64,000 bases of DNA from Paludibacteraceae bacterium (GTDB taxonomy: Bacteria; Bacteroidota; Bacteroidia; Bacteroidales; Paludibacteraceae), in NCBI GenBank assembly GCA_017625155.1, contig JAGALP010000010.1:62001-126000 (forward strand). The letters are read 5' to 3'. Below, one piece after another: positions 42,077 to 51,089 of the stretch. The position numbers were made by a program, and so were the translations under genes. The notes under the pieces are model-generated. The model was not told the origin of the DNA and searched no databases. It was given only the letters and a program-made list of their open reading frames with translations. Each line of letters starts with the position of its first letter. Position 1 is the first letter of the stretch.

Positions 42077-43381
42077 ATGCAAAAATACACCTTATTATAT
42101 ATATTCGTTCTACTATTCGTCTGTACACCTTTTGTGTATGCAAAGCATACTATTCTTGATTCGCTGCAAGTACTTCATTATGAGGTAAATGGAGTTAGTT
42201 TTAGCATGAGGCGTGTAGAAGGTGGCGTATTTCTGATGGGTGGTACGCAAGAACAACATTGCGAGCCAATATCTATTGATTTGCCTGCACATACCATTGC
42301 GTTAAGTGCTTATTATATCGCCAATACCGAAGTAACCGAGGCATTGTGGCTGGCAGTAATGCCTGAATGGGAAATAAATGGTTGGAATAGCCCCGATCTA
42401 CCCGTTACAGACGTGACTTGGTATGATTGTCAGATGTTTGTTCATCGATTGGATAGTATTACTGGCTTACCTTTTCGTCTACCAACAGAGGCAGAATGGG
42501 AATATGCTGCACGCGGGGGAAATATGAGTTTTGGCTGTCGCTTTGCAGGTAGCAATATATTGGATAGCGTAGCTTGGAGTCTGAATAATGCTGGTTTTCG
42601 CAAACACCGAGTAGCCAGTAGATGGTCTAACGAATTGGGACTATACGACATGACGGGCAACGTGAGCGAATGGTGTAGTGATTGGTATGGGCGCTATCAT
42701 TTAGGTACAGAGCCGAATCCAAAAGGTCCTGAAAACGGAGAATGGAAAGTAATCAGAGGTGGCAGTTTTGACAACGGTGAAGCAAATCAATATATCTCTC
42801 GCCGTGAATATCTTGACCCCAACGAGGCAACTAATTATTGTGGATTGCGATTGGCTTTGACATTACCCGATGAACCGACCTTGCAGGTAGAAGAAGAACC
42901 GATAATGGTGAAGAAATTGAGACTAAAAAGCACTCAAGTAAAATTGGTGTATGTAGCCAGCGAAAACCCCTACTATATTTCTCAAGAACCCATTACTTGG
43001 CGCGTATGGGATAAGGTGATGCAGGTTGAGAAGATAGAGAAGTGGTCGGAATCAGTCATTGGGAAAACAACCGATGAATGGAATCAATGGCTTGAGAGAT
43101 GCAGAAAGATATGTAATCAACCTATTGATTTTGCTAGCGCAAAAGAGGTTGCCACAGCTATTGAGCAGGGAGTAACATACGAACCATCAGTCAAGCAACA
43201 AAAAAAGAAATATTGGCAGAGAAACACACGTAGCATTCAGCGCCACCGTAAGACAACCAAGAATGCACAAAAATGGGTAGACTTGATTGGCGTAAAACTC
43301 AAAGAAACTGATGACCCGACTTTGTTGATTTATACTGACAATGCCAACAAAAGTCACCCCAGATGGATAGTGCTAAGATAA
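42077..43381 (+). CDS. secreted SUMF1/FGE-sulfatase-domain protein
   Basis: 434 residues from the ATG at 42077; the upstream TTG at 42062 lies in the promoter. A signal peptide (about 1-23) leads to a SUMF1-type domain (about 40-255) with GGVFLMGGTQEQ, PVTDVTWYDCQMFVHRL, FRLPTEAEWEYAARGG, YDMTGNVSEWCSDWYGRY and VIRGGSF. The two catalytic cysteines of true formylglycine-generating enzymes are absent (YISRREYLDPNEATNYCGLRLAL). It is more likely a structural or binding member of the fold, as in GldK/GldJ-like proteins. The C-terminal 170 residues are Lys/Arg-rich and unlike anything I know. Confidence 0.8.
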   Translation: MQKYTLLYIFVLLFVCTPFVYAKHTILDSLQVLHYEVNGVSFSMRRVEGGVFLMGGTQEQHCEPISIDLPAHTIALSAYYIANTEVTEALWLAVMPEWEINGWNSPDLPVTDVTWYDCQMFVHRLDSITGLPFRLPTEAEWEYAARGGNMSFGCRFAGSNILDSVAWSLNNAGFRKHRVASRWSNELGLYDMTGNVSEWCSDWYGRYHLGTEPNPKGPENGEWKVIRGGSFDNGEANQYISRREYLDPNEATNYCGLRLALTLPDEPTLQVEEEPIMVKKLRLKSTQVKLVYVASENPYYISQEPITWRVWDKVMQVEKIEKWSESVIGKTTDEWNQWLERCRKICNQPIDFASAKEVATAIEQGVTYEPSVKQQKKKYWQRNTRSIQRHRKTTKNAQKWVDLIGVKLKETDDPTLLIYTDNANKSHPRWIVLR

Positions 43382-43395
43382 ATAGTATAGCAAAA

Positions 43396-43415
43396 CACCA
43401 ACCATGCGGTTGGTG
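43396..43415. terminator. bidirectional terminator
   Basis: caccaacc, loop atgc, ggttggtg between convergent genes; the minus strand continues with TTTT. Confidence 0.85.
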
Positions 43416-43457
43416 CTTTACTGACTATAACTCATTGTCTCTCCGAGAGGTACGAGT

Positions 43458-44963
43458 TTATCGTTTATAATTCTCCCACTTGGTGTTACGCATGTCGCCA
43501 GACTTGAGGAACTCCTCGTGCATAGCGAGTGCGCAGCTGAGTGTGTGAGGGGTATGAGCAGTCTTAGACATCTCCAAGTACTCATTCAACATTGGGCGGT
43601 ATTGTGGATCCACACAGTTGTTGATAATCTCGTGAGCGCGTTGGATAGGGCTCTTACCACGCAAGTCAGCAATACCGTGCTCGGTGATGATGATCTTCAC
43701 AGAGTGCTCGCTATGGTCGTGGTGGCTAACCATTGGCACGAATGCCGAGATAGCACCGCCCTTAGCAGTCGAAGGAGTGGTATAGATGCTGATATATGCG
43801 TTGCGAGTAAAGTCGCCTGAACCACCGATACCGTTCATCATCTTCGTACCGCAAACGTGGGTAGAGTTGATGTTACCAAAGATATCTGCCTCGAGAGCTG
43901 TGTTGATGGTGATAAGACCTAAGCGACGAGCCACCTCAGGGTTGTTGCTTATCTCTTGTGGACGCAGAACCAATTTATCACGGAAGAAGTCGAGGTTGTC
44001 GAGAATCTCTTGGAGCTTATCTGCACCAATAGTCAATGAGCAACCACTAGCGAACTTCACACGACCCTCTTTCATCAATCCTACCACTGAGTCTTGGATC
44101 ACCTCGGTGTACATCTCAAAAGCAGGGATGTTCTTGTTCTCGCCAAGAGCACCTAACACAGCGTTAGCGATATTACCCACACCCGATTGGATAGGCAAGA
44201 ACGATGCAGGGATACGACCCTCTTTCATCTCGTTCTCGAGGAAAGCAGCCACGTTTGCACCAATCTTAGCAGTAGTCTCATCCAGCGGAGTGAAACCACC
44301 TACCTCGTTAGGACGGTTGGTCTTCACCACAGCAACGAGTTTCTCAGCAGGGATAGTCACGCAGTCTGCGCCGATGCGGTCAGAAACGGTATATACAGGA
44401 ATCTCGCGGCGTACAGGTGGGTCAGCTGGCTCATAGATATCGTGCATGCCACGCATAGCAGCAGGCATGGCTTCGTTCAATTCTACAATCACCTTGTCTG
44501 CCAAACGGCAGAAAGTAGGTACGTTGCCTACACCCGCAGTGAGTACGATCTCTACTTGGTCACCTTTCTCTACTACCTCGCATGCCTCTACGATAGCGAA
44601 GTCTGGCTTTGGCATAAAGCCGTAGCGGAGGTCTTGCGCCAATTCACTAAGGTGCATATCGTAGTAGTGTGCACCTTGAGCGTTAAGCTCGGTGCGGAGG
44701 TCTTTGTTACCTTGGTATGGGGTACGGAACTCGATAGCGTGAGCGCGAGCGAGTGCACCGTCACAGCTGTCGCCTGTAGAGGCGCCAGTGTACATACCAA
44801 TCTTATATGGTTTGCCCTCAGCGTGGAGCGCCTCAGCCATCGCAGCGATAGCAGAAGGCACGTCCTTTGGAGCGCCAGCAGGGGTGAAACCACCCATGCC
44901 GCATATTGCTCCATGAGGTACCAATTGCGCAGCCTCAGCGGCTGTCATGAATGGAAGAGCCAT
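43458..44963 (-). CDS. acetyl-CoA hydrolase/transferase (succinate CoA-transferase type)
   Basis: 501 residues, Cat1/ScpC/AarC family. Marker stretches are GGFTPAGAPKDVPSAIA, the CoA-loop region GVGNIANAVLGAL, the active-site glutamate in FEMYTEVIQDSVVG and NGIGGSGDFTRNA. It exchanges CoA between succinyl-CoA or propionyl-CoA and acetate or succinate. In a Bacteroidales fermenter this would serve succinate-propionate formation or acetate release. It lies 2 bp after the aldolase gene and shares its promoter. Confidence 0.93.
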   Translation of the reverse strand: MALPFMTAAEAAQLVPHGAICGMGGFTPAGAPKDVPSAIAAMAEALHAEGKPYKIGMYTGASTGDSCDGALARAHAIEFRTPYQGNKDLRTELNAQGAHYYDMHLSELAQDLRYGFMPKPDFAIVEACEVVEKGDQVEIVLTAGVGNVPTFCRLADKVIVELNEAMPAAMRGMHDIYEPADPPVRREIPVYTVSDRIGADCVTIPAEKLVAVVKTNRPNEVGGFTPLDETTAKIGANVAAFLENEMKEGRIPASFLPIQSGVGNIANAVLGALGENKNIPAFEMYTEVIQDSVVGLMKEGRVKFASGCSLTIGADKLQEILDNLDFFRDKLVLRPQEISNNPEVARRLGLITINTALEADIFGNINSTHVCGTKMMNGIGGSGDFTRNAYISIYTTPSTAKGGAISAFVPMVSHHDHSEHSVKIIITEHGIADLRGKSPIQRAHEIINNCVDPQYRPMLNEYLEMSKTAHTPHTLSCALAMHEEFLKSGDMRNTKWENYKR

Positions 44964-44965
44964 GA

Positions 44966-45967
44966 TTACTCAGCTTTACCGTTTGAACCAAGAACGTTGA
45001 TAATTTTGTGCTTGTAGAGCTCGGTCATGAGGTCACGAGCTGGGCCGCAGTATTTACGTGGGTCAAACTCACCTGGTTTCTCAGCAAACACTTTGCGAAC
45101 AGCAGCGGTGAAAGCCAAGCGGCTGTCAGAGTCGATGTTAATCTTGCAAACTGCGCTCTCAGATGCCTTGCGGAGTTGCTCCTCTGGAATACCTACTGCG
45201 TCTGGCAACTTACCACCATATTGGTTGATGATATCCACATACTCTTGTGGAACTGAAGAAGAACCGTGGAGTACGATTGGGAAGCCTGGCAATTGCTCCA
45301 TGATAGCGTCGAGGATATCGAATGCCAATGGAGGAGGAACAAGTTTACCAGTTTGTGGGTCAACTGTACATTGCTCGCGGGTGAACTTGTATGCACCGTG
45401 GCTAGTACCGATAGAGATAGCCAATGAGTCGCAACCTGTGCGAGTAGCGAAATCTACTACCTCTTCTGGTTTGGTATAGTGGCTCTCAGCAGCAGATACC
45501 TCATCTTCTACACCTGCCAATACGCCGAGCTCTGCCTCTACGGTTACATCGTGAGCGTGAGCGTACTCAACAACTTTCTTGGTCAATGCGATGTTCTCCT
45601 CGTATGGAAGGTGGCTACCATCGATCATTACGCTAGAGAAACCAAAGTCAACGCAGCTCTTGCAAGTCTCGAAGCTATCTCCGTGGTCGAGGTGCAAGCA
45701 GATTTGTGGCTTCTCCCAACCCAACTCTTTTGCGTACTCTACAGCACCTTGTGCCATGTAGCGGAGGAGGGTTTGGTTAGCGTAGTTACGCGCACCTTTA
45801 GATACTTGGAGAATCACTGGGCTCTTGGTCTCAGCAGCAGCTTTGATGATAGCTTGGAGTTGCTCCATGTTGTTGAAGTTGAAGGCTGGGATAGCGTATC
45901 CGCCTTTGATTGCTTTAGCAAACATCTCTTTGGTGTTCACCAAGCCGAGTTCTTTGTAACTTACCAT
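44966..45967 (-). CDS. fba: fructose-bisphosphate aldolase, class II
   Basis: 333 residues. ICLHLDHGDSFETCKSCVDFGFSSVMIDGSHLPYEEN carries the catalytic aspartate and zinc histidine, and FPIVLHGSSSVP the second zinc histidine and phosphate site. This is the zinc-dependent enzyme of glycolysis and gluconeogenesis. Placed first in a two-gene operon with the CoA-transferase, joining sugar breakdown to acid production. The promoter at 46070-46100 is overlapped by a perfect palindrome. Confidence 0.96.
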   Translation of the reverse strand: MVSYKELGLVNTKEMFAKAIKGGYAIPAFNFNNMEQLQAIIKAAAETKSPVILQVSKGARNYANQTLLRYMAQGAVEYAKELGWEKPQICLHLDHGDSFETCKSCVDFGFSSVMIDGSHLPYEENIALTKKVVEYAHAHDVTVEAELGVLAGVEDEVSAAESHYTKPEEVVDFATRTGCDSLAISIGTSHGAYKFTREQCTVDPQTGKLVPPPLAFDILDAIMEQLPGFPIVLHGSSSVPQEYVDIINQYGGKLPDAVGIPEEQLRKASESAVCKINIDSDSRLAFTAAVRKVFAEKPGEFDPRKYCGPARDLMTELYKHKIINVLGSNGKAE

Positions 45968-46053
45968 AGTTGTAATAAATGATTTATTGTTTAAAAAGTT
46001 TTAATTGTTTTAACAGTTTTAAAGCTACGAATAGACAACTCTTTTGTTATGTC

Positions 46054-46070
46054 GTCGCCGAAACGGCGAC
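46054..46070. promoter_or_regulatory. palindrome at the fba transcription start
   Basis: Perfect 7-bp arms gtcgccg and cggcgac with a 3-bp centre, directly after the -7 box on the minus strand. It could be an operator or a 5' mRNA hairpin. Confidence 0.6.
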
Positions 46071-46100
46071 AAAGGTACTATTTTTTTTTGACATTACAAA
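46070..46100 (-). promoter_or_regulatory. promoter of fba and the CoA-transferase gene
   Basis: Minus-strand TTTG (46097-46100), 19 bp, TACCTTTG (46070-46077). The leader is about 100 nt. Confidence 0.85.
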
Positions 46101-46146
46101 ATATTTTCGTCTAAACTCCACGAATTGTAAAATATAGGTAGCAAAA

Positions 46147-46169
46147 AGCCGCAGGGTATACCTGCGGCT
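46147..46169 (-). terminator. terminator of the gyrB-to-OPT operon
   Basis: agccgcagg, loop gtata, cctgcggct; the minus strand continues with TTTTT. It lies 79 bp past the OPT stop. Confidence 0.9.
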
Positions 46170-46247
46170 GTTGAAAGAAGAGTTTGTTATTTCTGAAACA
46201 GCACTTTAGCGCGTGGAACATTGAAACTCTTTTATTGCGCAATAAGC

Positions 46248-48203
46248 TTATTTGGTTTTCTGGCTAGCGAGAATGAAGTACACAATCAGCGCGATATATG
46301 CAGCTACGCCGACAAGGGCGGCGCCGTTGCTTGCAGCCCAAGTGCCTAAATAGCACTCTACGCCGCAGAACTTAATCAATGCACTCACTACACCCATCAA
46401 AGCACCACCTGCAATGAAGCCAGAAGCGATAAGGGTACCTTTCTCGTTGCGCGCTTGAGCCAACTCTTCAGCTTTCTCACCGTCCTTCTCGCGCTTGCAG
46501 CTAACGAGCCATGCAATAGCACCGCCCACGAGCAATGGAGTGTTGAGTTCCAATGGGATGAACATACCTAAGGCAAATGCCAATACAGGTACACCCATGA
46601 AGTTGAGAATCAAAGCAAGGATTGCGCCTGCGAGATAGAGCATCCAAGGTGCACCTTGTCCGCTCATCAATGGTTCGATGACCGCAGCCATTGCGTTGGC
46701 CTGAGGTGCTACGAGTGCGTTCTCGCCTACGAAACCATAGGTCTTGTTAAGGATAATCATCACACCACCCACAGTAGCAGCACTAACGAGGGTGCCGAGG
46801 AACTTCCAAGTCTCTTGTTTGCGTGGGGTAGTACCAATCCAGTAACCGATCTTGAGGTCGGTGATGAAGCCACCAGCCATGGCGAGTGCGGTACAAACGA
46901 CACCACCTATAACCATAGCACCGACCATACCGCTGGAGCCCTTCATACCAATAGCCACGAAGACTACGGAAGCGATAATAAGGGTCATGAGGGTCATACC
47001 GCTGACAGGGTTGCTACCTACGATAGCGATAGCGTTGGCTGCGACCGTAGTAAAGAGGAAAGCAATGACTGCCACCACGAGGAAAGCGACAAGCGCTTGC
47101 CAGAAATTGCCGAGTACGCCGAGCCAGAAGAAGATAAGAGTGATCACGAGCGCTACAGCGATAGCGATAACCACGAACTTCATGCTCAGGTCCTTCTCGG
47201 TGCGGAGAGAGGCGGTGATGACTGCTTTACCCTTGCCACCGAGCTCTTTGCCAGCCAGTCCGACTGCGGACTTGATGACGCCCCAACTCTTGACAATACC
47301 AATCAGACCAGCCATAGCGATGGCACCGATACCGATATAGCGACCATAGTCCACGAACATGGTTTGTGGGTCCACTTCCGCCATGCCAGGGATACTGCCG
47401 AGCAATGGAAGGAGTACCCACCAGATGAAGAATGAGCCCGCGCAGATAACCGCAGCGTACTTCAGACCGATGATATAGCCCAGACCGAGCACTGCTGCAC
47501 TAGTATTGATAGAGAAGACCAGTTTGAACTTCGCAGCCAATGCTTCGCCCCAACCCATCATGCGGGTAGAGAGCGATTCGGTCCAGAGTCCGAAAGTGGA
47601 GACAGCAAAGTCATAGAGACCACCAATACCTGCAGCCCAGATGAGGGGTTTGGCTTGGTTGCCACCTTGTTCGCCCGAAACGAGCACCTGTGTGGTAGCT
47701 GTAGCTTCAGGGAAGGGGTATTCGCCGTGCTTCTCTTGCACGAAGTACTTGCGGAAAGGAATAAGGAAGAGGATACCCAAGCAACCGCCGAGCAAGGATG
47801 ATAGGAAGACTTGCATGAAAGTGACGGTGATATCAGGGTATTTGGCTTGCAAGATATAGAGCGCAGGGAGGGTGAAGATGGCACCTGCTACGATGACACC
47901 GCTGGAGGCACCGATGGATTGAATAATCACATTCTCGCCAAGGGCGTTCTTGCGCTTCATAGCCGAAGAGAGTCCGACTGCGATGATAGCGATAGGGATA
48001 GCTGCTTCGAAGACTTGACCCACTTTGAGACCAAGATACGCTGCGGCAGCCGAGAAAATAATTGCCATGATAACACCCATGATGACGCTATAAGGCGTGA
48101 TCTCGGGATACTCTTGGTTGGGTTTGAGAATCGGTTCGTACTTCTCGCCTGGTTTGAGAGGGCGAGAAGCATTTTCGGGGAGTTGAATTTTTTCTTGTTT
48201 CAT
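46248..48203 (-). CDS. OPT-family oligopeptide transporter
   Basis: 651 residues with about 14-16 hydrophobic segments. ITPYSVIMGVIMAIIFSAAAAYLGLKVGQVFEAAIPIAI near the N-terminus and GEYPFPEATATTQVLVSGEQGG are family marks. Bacterial OPT proteins take up small peptides using the proton gradient. It is last in the long minus-strand operon and starts 15 bp after aroF, with no evident functional tie to the genes before it. Confidence 0.93.
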   Translation of the reverse strand: MKQEKIQLPENASRPLKPGEKYEPILKPNQEYPEITPYSVIMGVIMAIIFSAAAAYLGLKVGQVFEAAIPIAIIAVGLSSAMKRKNALGENVIIQSIGASSGVIVAGAIFTLPALYILQAKYPDITVTFMQVFLSSLLGGCLGILFLIPFRKYFVQEKHGEYPFPEATATTQVLVSGEQGGNQAKPLIWAAGIGGLYDFAVSTFGLWTESLSTRMMGWGEALAAKFKLVFSINTSAAVLGLGYIIGLKYAAVICAGSFFIWWVLLPLLGSIPGMAEVDPQTMFVDYGRYIGIGAIAMAGLIGIVKSWGVIKSAVGLAGKELGGKGKAVITASLRTEKDLSMKFVVIAIAVALVITLIFFWLGVLGNFWQALVAFLVVAVIAFLFTTVAANAIAIVGSNPVSGMTLMTLIIASVVFVAIGMKGSSGMVGAMVIGGVVCTALAMAGGFITDLKIGYWIGTTPRKQETWKFLGTLVSAATVGGVMIILNKTYGFVGENALVAPQANAMAAVIEPLMSGQGAPWMLYLAGAILALILNFMGVPVLAFALGMFIPLELNTPLLVGGAIAWLVSCKREKDGEKAEELAQARNEKGTLIASGFIAGGALMGVVSALIKFCGVECYLGTWAASNGAALVGVAAYIALIVYFILASQKTK

Positions 48204-48218
48204 ATGTAGAATAGTTAT

Positions 48219-49217
48219 TTATACTAATGTTTTACCAATGGCTTGTGCGATAGGTTGCAACGATGCATACATGTCGGTAAACTGCTGATGGTCTAGTTGT
48301 TGAGGAGCGTCGCTTTGTGCGAGAGCAGGGTTGGGATGTGTCTCGATGAGTAAGCCATCGATGCCCATAGCAGTACAAGCTCGTGCTAGGTCGGCGATGC
48401 CATAGGCATAGCCCATAGCATGGCTAGGGTCGAGGATGATAGGCAGATTGCAATGTTGTTTGAGCCATGCAACGCCACACAGGTCGAGTGTGAAGCGTGT
48501 GTTGGTTTCAAACGAACGGATGCCGCGTTCGCATAGGATGACTTGGTTGTTGCCGCAACTCATGATGAAATCGGCACAATTAACCAATTCTTGGAGTGTA
48601 GAACCAAAACCGCGTTTGAGGATTACAGGTTTGCCCGATTTTCCAGCTGCGGTCAGCAGACCATGGTCATACATAGCTTTGGCTCCCACTTGCACAATAT
48701 CTGCGTATTCCACTACTTTGTCAGCATGGGTGGCATCGCGCATCTCTGTAGCAATCAATAGTCCGTATTTATCGCGCATCTCGGCAAGGAACTTCAGTCC
48801 ATCTTCGCCCAATCCTCGGAAGGTATATGGCGAGGTGCGAGGTTTGTAGCACCCTGCACGTAGCACGCGAATACCCTGTTGTTTGAGCATTTGGCACGAT
48901 TGTTCGATTTGTTCGCGACTCTCTACAGCGCATGGACCAGCAATCATAATTTGATTTTTGCCGTCGCCTCCAATATAGGTGTCACCGATAGTAATACAGT
49001 GTGTATCAGCGATATATTGGCGTGAGGAGAGTTGCATGTCGGTGTCGAAAGTCCAATGCTGTAGAGCTATGTGCTTGAGCGAATCGGGCAACTGCTTTAT
49101 GGAGTGGTTGGTGATCAAAACGAAGTGCTCGGACTGCTCCAAGCACAATGCCCCTATGCCATCGGCATACTCTTGTGCGTGAGCGCGCGTCGTATTTTTA
49201 GGTAAGTGAATGATCAT
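48219..49217 (-). CDS. aroF: 3-deoxy-7-phosphoheptulonate synthase (type I-beta)
   Basis: 332 residues. A ferredoxin-like N-terminal regulatory domain (about 1-75, MIIHLPKNTTRAHAQEYADGI) precedes the barrel, with IMIAGPCAVESREQI, GCYKPRTSPYTFRGLGEDGL, PVILKRGFGSTLQE, ILCERGIRSFET and ILDPSHAMGYA. It condenses phosphoenolpyruvate with erythrose-4-phosphate, the first step to aromatic amino acids. The GPCAVES cysteine is the metal ligand. It is a superfamily relative of KdsA two genes upstream. Confidence 0.95.
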   Translation of the reverse strand: MIIHLPKNTTRAHAQEYADGIGALCLEQSEHFVLITNHSIKQLPDSLKHIALQHWTFDTDMQLSSRQYIADTHCITIGDTYIGGDGKNQIMIAGPCAVESREQIEQSCQMLKQQGIRVLRAGCYKPRTSPYTFRGLGEDGLKFLAEMRDKYGLLIATEMRDATHADKVVEYADIVQVGAKAMYDHGLLTAAGKSGKPVILKRGFGSTLQELVNCADFIMSCGNNQVILCERGIRSFETNTRFTLDLCGVAWLKQHCNLPIILDPSHAMGYAYGIADLARACTAMGIDGLLIETHPNPALAQSDAPQQLDHQQFTDMYASLQPIAQAIGKTLV

Positions 49218-49236
49218 GTGTGTGGTGTAGCGTAGT

Positions 49237-50193
49237 TTAGTTGAAATCTATGATGTGGTGGATAGATATGATGCCTATGATGTCGGTAGAGGTTGTCGTT
49301 TCGGTTACGGCTAGCGTGGTGATATTATAGGTATCCATAATGGCGAGTGCATCAGTAAGGAGGGCTTCCTTGGCAATACGTTTGTAGGATGGGGTCATGA
49401 TGTCTGCTGCGGTGATATGTACATCGTTATACTTCTGTATTGCGCGGCGGATGTCTCCGTCGGTGATGATACCTAGGCAGTTGCCTTGTGGCAGGTGGTC
49501 ATAAACCATAGTCATTCCCAGATGTTTGTCAGACATTTCACAAACCACATTGCGGAAGGATGCATCTGCGGTTACGCGAGGCACATCGGTGGTCATCACT
49601 CGATGTACACGGCCGAGCAATTTGCGCCCTAATGCACCACCAGGGTGATATAATGCAAAATCTTCGGCTTTGAATTGGCGCATCTCCATTAGGCACACCA
49701 TCAGAGCATCACCCATCAGCAGTGTGGCTGTAGTGGATGTGGTAGGAGCGATACCCAGCGGGCACGCTTCTGTATCCACATGAATAGATAGTGCATAATC
49801 AGCTCGTTGGGCTAGAGGAGAATCCATGTTGCCCGTCATAGCGATGATGGTGCACCCTAAACGATGAAGTGGGTCAATAATATTCAATATCTCGTTGGTC
49901 GAACCACTATTGCTCACTAGTATAGCTACATCGTTAGCATTAATCATACCGAGGTCGCCGTGCACCGCCTCTGCAGCATTTACGAAGATGGATGGTGTGC
50001 CAGTGGAAGCAAAGGATGCTGCCATCTTGTGGGCAATGATACCCGTCTTACCAATGCCCATCATCACCACTTTACCTTGGCAATGATATAGTACCTCAAC
50101 GACTTGGTTGAAGTGGTTATCAATGCTGTTTTTTAATTTCTCTAGTTCGCGAATCTCTTCCTCGAATATTTGTTTTGCTCTTATTGCGTACAT
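49237..50193 (-). CDS. kdsD: arabinose-5-phosphate isomerase (KdsD/KpsF type)
   Basis: 318 residues. A SIS domain (about 35-165; GKVVMMGIGKTGIIAHKMAASFASTGTPSIFVNAAEAVHGDLGMI) is followed by two CBS domains (about 205-318). It makes D-arabinose 5-phosphate from ribulose 5-phosphate, the sugar that KdsA joins to phosphoenolpyruvate for Kdo of lipopolysaccharide. The kdsA gene lies 35 bp upstream, a matching metabolic pair. Confidence 0.95.
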   Translation of the reverse strand: MYAIRAKQIFEEEIRELEKLKNSIDNHFNQVVEVLYHCQGKVVMMGIGKTGIIAHKMAASFASTGTPSIFVNAAEAVHGDLGMINANDVAILVSNSGSTNEILNIIDPLHRLGCTIIAMTGNMDSPLAQRADYALSIHVDTEACPLGIAPTTSTTATLLMGDALMVCLMEMRQFKAEDFALYHPGGALGRKLLGRVHRVMTTDVPRVTADASFRNVVCEMSDKHLGMTMVYDHLPQGNCLGIITDGDIRRAIQKYNDVHITAADIMTPSYKRIAKEALLTDALAIMDTYNITTLAVTETTTSTDIIGIISIHHIIDFN

Positions 50194-50228
50194 TTCAATA
50201 AAGAAGTTGAAAAATTCTAATGGTATAA

Positions 50229-51089
50229 TTAAGCGTTTCTAACCAATTGATCAATTGCCAATGCTTGTTTGAGTATTGTCTCTACGTCGCTTAGGCGCAC
50301 TTGGTTCGCAGCATCAGAGATGGCTTTCTCTGGCTGAGGATGTACTTCAAGGAACAACCCATCTACTCCCACCGCTACTGCAGCACGAATCAGATGTGGC
50401 ACCATCTCGCGATTGCCCCCCGTAACACCCGCTTGATTGCTAGGTTGTTGTACAGAATGGGTAGCATCAAATACTACAGGATAACCATACTCGCGCATTT
50501 TCACGAGCGAGGTCATGTCCACTACAAGGTTGCCATAGCCAAAACTGCTTCCGCGCTCCGTGAGCCAAATCCCTGCCTCGCCTCTCGCCTTATCGCCCTC
50601 TCGCCATGTCCCCTCTATCTTGGCTATCGCACCACGCATATCCCATGGAGCCATAAACTGACCTTTCTTCACGTTCACCACTCTGCCTGTCTTTGCTGCA
50701 GCTACGAGCAAGTCGGTTTGGCGCGATAAGAATGCAGGAATCTGCAATACATCTGCCACCTCTGCTACGGGTGCGCATTGCCACGACTCGTGCACATCGG
50801 TCAGAATAGGCAGTTGGAAAGTAGATTTAACTTCTTGTAAGATTTTCAATCCCTCTTCCATACCCACACCACGCTCCGACATACTCGTGCGGTTGGCTTT
50901 ATCGTACGATGACTTGAAATATAGCGTGATTCCCAATCGCTCGCATACCTGCTTCAGTGTTTCGGCGGTATGCATTACGATATCACGGCTTTCTATAGCA
51001 CAAGGTCCTGCAATGAGAAACATAGTTTGTTCACAATTATGGATTCCTGTCTCCGGATTCCTGATTAATTTTGATAAATGCGCATCCAA
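50229..51089 (-). CDS. kdsA: 3-deoxy-8-phosphooctulonate synthase
   Basis: 286 residues. FLIAGPCAIESRDI, FKSSYDKANRTSM, ILTDVHESWQCAPVAEVADVLQIPAFLSRQTDLL, GRVVNVKKGQFMAPWDM and VFDATHSVQQP identify KdsA. Cysteine 30 in AGPCAIES marks the metal-dependent class (the metal-free enzyme of E. coli has Asn there). The start at 51089 overlaps the previous gene by 25 bp; a second ATG at 51023 (MFLIAGPC) would avoid this but trims the usual N-terminus. The N-terminal stretch IRNPETGIHN is encoded by a heptamer repeat. Confidence 0.94.
   Translation of the reverse strand: MDAHLSKLIRNPETGIHNCEQTMFLIAGPCAIESRDIVMHTAETLKQVCERLGITLYFKSSYDKANRTSMSERGVGMEEGLKILQEVKSTFQLPILTDVHESWQCAPVAEVADVLQIPAFLSRQTDLLVAAAKTGRVVNVKKGQFMAPWDMRGAIAKIEGTWREGDKARGEAGIWLTERGSSFGYGNLVVDMTSLVKMREYGYPVVFDATHSVQQPSNQAGVTGGNREMVPHLIRAAVAVGVDGLFLEVHPQPEKAISDAANQVRLSDVETILKQALAIDQLVRNA
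51042..51069. repeat. 7-bp tandem repeat at the kdsA 5' end
   Basis: Units gattcct, gtctccg, gattcct, gattaat. The array spans the overlap of kdsA with the preceding gene's stop codon. Confidence 0.65.

Noticed and set aside
42077..43381. True formylglycine-generating enzyme (sulfatase maturation).
   Set aside because: The paired catalytic cysteines are absent and no sulfatase gene is nearby; only the fold is supported.
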